The position numbers and the translations under genes are program-made. A stretch of DNA of 64,000 nucleotides from Sphingobacterium endophyticum (GTDB lineage: Bacteria; Bacteroidota; Bacteroidia; Sphingobacteriales; Sphingobacteriaceae): positions 1 through 64,000 of the forward strand of contig NZ_SMMI01000018.1 of assembly GCF_009733535.1 (NCBI RefSeq), read 5' to 3'. A model generated the notes under the pieces. It was not told the origin of the DNA. It worked only from the letters and a program-made list of their open reading frames with translations, and did no database searches. Of the stretch, positions 62,130 to 64,000 are shown in pieces (positions within the stretch are counted from its first letter, which is position 1; each line of letters opens with the position of its first letter).

Positions 62130-62202
62130 TTAACATTCCCCCCAAGAATTCAGCTTGGTCCTGAATTTGCTCAATCGAGTTTGGCAAATCCCTGTAAACA
62201 AC

Positions 62203-62227
62203 AAAACCCGACTAAAAGTCGGGTTTT
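62203..62227 (-). terminator. Terminator of tRNA-Ser
   Basis: AAAACCCGACT / AGTCGGGTTTT (11-bp stem, 3-base loop), followed on the minus strand by a T-rich stretch. It lies 13 bp after the tRNA 3' end. Confidence 0.85.
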
Positions 62228-62238
62228 AATTAGTCTTT

Positions 62239-62326
<88 letters not shown>

Positions 62327-62340
62327 GGGTTTTGACAGTG

Positions 62341-62371
62341 CAAACATAACGCAAAATTTTCACTCTTCAAA
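62341..62371 (-). promoter_or_regulatory. Perfect Bacteroidota promoter of tRNA-Ser
   Basis: Minus strand reads TTTG (62371-62368), exactly 19 bases, then TATGTTTG (62348-62341), a full match to TTTG-N19-TAnnTTTG. Transcription would begin about 7 bases later, just before the mature tRNA 5' end. Confidence 0.85.
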
Positions 62372-62440
62372 GTCGATTTATCGAAAATTCCGCAATTTAT
62401 CGCCGCCAATAAGCAACCTTTTGAATATCAATTTGTTTTT

Positions 62441-64000
62441 TTAGTTATCTTTTTTCTTGCTGAGATCATAATCGATCCTCACATGGTAAATACTCTTCAA
62501 CATAGCCTTGAAAATCTTAGCCGATTCTGATATCTCACGCATCGTTATATCCGCATTCTGGAATTGACGCTGCATAAGCTTATGATCAATGATTTTGTCG
62601 ACCAAATTATTAATCGACTCCTCAGTCGGTTCCTTTAACGCTCTTGATGCAGCCTCCACTGAATCCGCCATCATCAATACCGCAGTTTCTTTCGAAAATG
62701 GCACCGGGCCCGGATACTTGAAAATAGACTCATCGATTACCTTATCTGGATTCTCCTTAATCGCCATATTGTAGAAATAATCCACCTTCGTCGTACCGTG
62801 GTGTGTACGGATAAAGTCGATCACAACTTCCGGCATTTGATTTTTCCTCGCCATCTCAATCCCCTTAAGCACGTGGGAAATAATAATCTGTGCACTTTGT
62901 TCTGGTGTCAGCTCCTCATGCGGGTTATCGTTGGTTTTTTGGTTCTCAATAAAATAGAGCGGGTTGATCATCTTACCAATATCATGGTACAGTGCTCCTG
63001 CACGAACTAAAAGAGGGTTTCCGCCGATTTTATAGATCGCTGCCTCAGCTAGATTTGCTACCTGTAATGAGTGCTGGAAAGTTCCTGGTGCTTTCAACGA
63101 TAATTCGCGTAATAACCTGGAATTACTATTCGTCAATTCCATTAAGGTCAGGTCTGAAACAATACCGAACAGTTTCTCAAAAGCATAGATCAATGGATAG
63201 GCGAGTAGGGTAAGACCAACACTGACTGTGAACGGTAAAATATCCTGCCAATAGATCGTCGAAAACGACCCATTTCTTGTCAATACCAATCCCATATAGG
63301 CTAGGATATAGGTTCCGAGTATCAGAACACTGGAAACCAAAAATTGCTCCCGCTTCACTAGCGTACGGATGCTGTAGATGGCAACCATACCAGCCGTAAA
63401 TTGTAGGAATACAAAATCAAAACTATTTGGGACAAATAGCCCGGCAATCAATACCATTAAGATATGAATGTTGAGCGCTATTCTCGTATCAAATAATAAT
63501 CTGAAGATAATAGGAACACTACAATAAGGAATGTAGTACAAGCTAGGGATCTTGATTTTAATTGCCCAACTTAATACCCCTAACATGACAAGAATTACGA
63601 TAAAGATGATGAAGAGGAGACGGTTGTTATTAAAGATATCCTTCCTGAAAAAATAAAGGAATACCATCAGCAATGCCATCGCCAAGGATATCAAGATAAA
63701 ATGACCAAATGTTACTAAATTCTGCTCACCGCTTATCCTAGATTCATCTTCGAAAACTTTCCTCAACGATTCTAATTTCTGATAGGTATCGTTGTTGATA
63801 ATTTTACTTTGTTCTGCAATCAGCTCATCTTTCTGTACCATCCCTCGGGTAGTCGAAATATTTGCCAATGCTGTTTGCTCCACCTTATTGGTTTGCGATT
63901 CGTTAAAGACAAAGTTGATATTTATGTAGTTCTTAAGAACTTCTGCCAACCATCGTTTATGCTCAATTAATTTATTCTTTTCTAATGCCCCAACAATATA
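62441..64000 (-). CDS. 7TM-HD domain protein (PgpH-like phosphohydrolase), 5' end outside window
   Basis: The frame stays open to the right edge, so the visible 519 codons lack the N-terminus. There is a periplasmic part at the beginning, then seven membrane helices (about 85-280 of the visible part: HFILISLALALLMVFLYFFR, LLFIIFIVILVMLGVLSWAI and others), then an HD domain: LVRAGALYHDIGKMINPLYF with the HD pair, IISHVLKGIEMARKNQMPEV and FIRTHHGTTKV. PgpH-type enzymes degrade cyclic di-AMP. The TTG at 63949 is internal, not the start. GC content is visibly higher than in the preceding 5 kb. Confidence 0.93.
   Translation of the reverse strand, partial: YIVGALEKNKLIEHKRWLAEVLKNYININFVFNESQTNKVEQTALANISTTRGMVQKDELIAEQSKIINNDTYQKLESLRKVFEDESRISGEQNLVTFGHFILISLAMALLMVFLYFFRKDIFNNNRLLFIIFIVILVMLGVLSWAIKIKIPSLYYIPYCSVPIIFRLLFDTRIALNIHILMVLIAGLFVPNSFDFVFLQFTAGMVAIYSIRTLVKREQFLVSSVLILGTYILAYMGLVLTRNGSFSTIYWQDILPFTVSVGLTLLAYPLIYAFEKLFGIVSDLTLMELTNSNSRLLRELSLKAPGTFQHSLQVANLAEAAIYKIGGNPLLVRAGALYHDIGKMINPLYFIENQKTNDNPHEELTPEQSAQIIISHVLKGIEMARKNQMPEVVIDFIRTHHGTTKVDYFYNMAIKENPDKVIDESIFKYPGPVPFSKETAVLMMADSVEAASRALKEPTEESINNLVDKIIDHKLMQRQFQNADITMREISESAKIFKAMLKSIYHVRIDYDLSKKKDN

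Noticed and set aside
62441..63949. Treating the TTG at 63949 as the start of the HD-domain protein
   Set aside because: The frame continues without a stop to the window edge and codes for plausible protein, so the gene is cut by the window.

Overview
The window is AT-rich chromosomal DNA from a member of the Bacteroidota, most likely a Sphingobacteriaceae relative (Sphingobacterium/Pedobacter type). This rests on two SusC/SusD outer-membrane pairs, many lipoproteins with an S-C lipobox, exported proteins typical of the phylum, and promoters of the Bacteroidota type (TTTG-N19/20-TAnnTTTG). The best promoters precede tRNA-Ser(GCU) and the thiamin riboswitch. No CRISPR array, insertion sequence, prophage or rRNA gene was seen.

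Layout. 0-10.8 kb is housekeeping: YchF, an exported Tyr-rich protein, a NodB-type deacetylase, an ABC exporter, a PlsC-like acyltransferase, a DUF4126 membrane protein, an ABC-F ATPase divergent from pyrD, an NlpE-like lipoprotein and a CBS-domain protein. 10.9-14.0 kb is a thiamin salvage operon (thiM-thiE-thiD-tenA) behind a TPP riboswitch. 14.0-19.0 kb holds the most striking unit: a TIR-TM-WD40 protein followed 5 bp later by a two-TM, RCK-like, RyR-domain protein, an apparent nucleotide-signalling/channel pair. 19-27.7 kb has YceI, a complete RND tripartite efflux operon and a LacI-family regulator. 28-34 kb has a Rossmann protein and SusCD pair 1. 34-36.5 kb has an AAA ATPase, a GNAT acetyltransferase and an ECF sigma operon. 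36.7-46.1 kb has an acyltransferase-SGNH protein, small proteins, an AraC regulator and SusCD pair 2.

47-50 kb is accessory: a fatty-acid hydroxylase, two back-to-back gene remnants (DinB-like and ArsC-like), and a compact HNH / coiled-coil / DUF4407 three-gene operon. 50-52.9 kb has DinB, a Crp/Fnr-type regulator with an unusual start, a methyltransferase and a lipoprotein. 53.1-57.2 kb is a co-directional cassette of exported enzymes (two alpha/beta hydrolases, an NTF2-like protein, a carboxymuconolactone-decarboxylase-like protein and a cupin). 57.3-62.1 kb is very AT-rich and holds a DUF4105 protein, a HEAT-repeat protein and three small genes that each look damaged (two frameshifts, one lost start), like a decaying immunity-type gene cluster. 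It ends at tRNA-Ser(GCU). After that comes a 7TM-HD phosphohydrolase that runs off the window.

Functional links: the thi genes form one riboswitch-controlled salvage unit; the three efflux genes form one envelope-spanning pump; each SusC works with its SusD to import an oligomer, though no glycan-degrading enzyme lies beside either pair; the TIR and RyR proteins are tightly co-transcribed and probably act together at the inner membrane. All functional calls come from motif reading without database searches.
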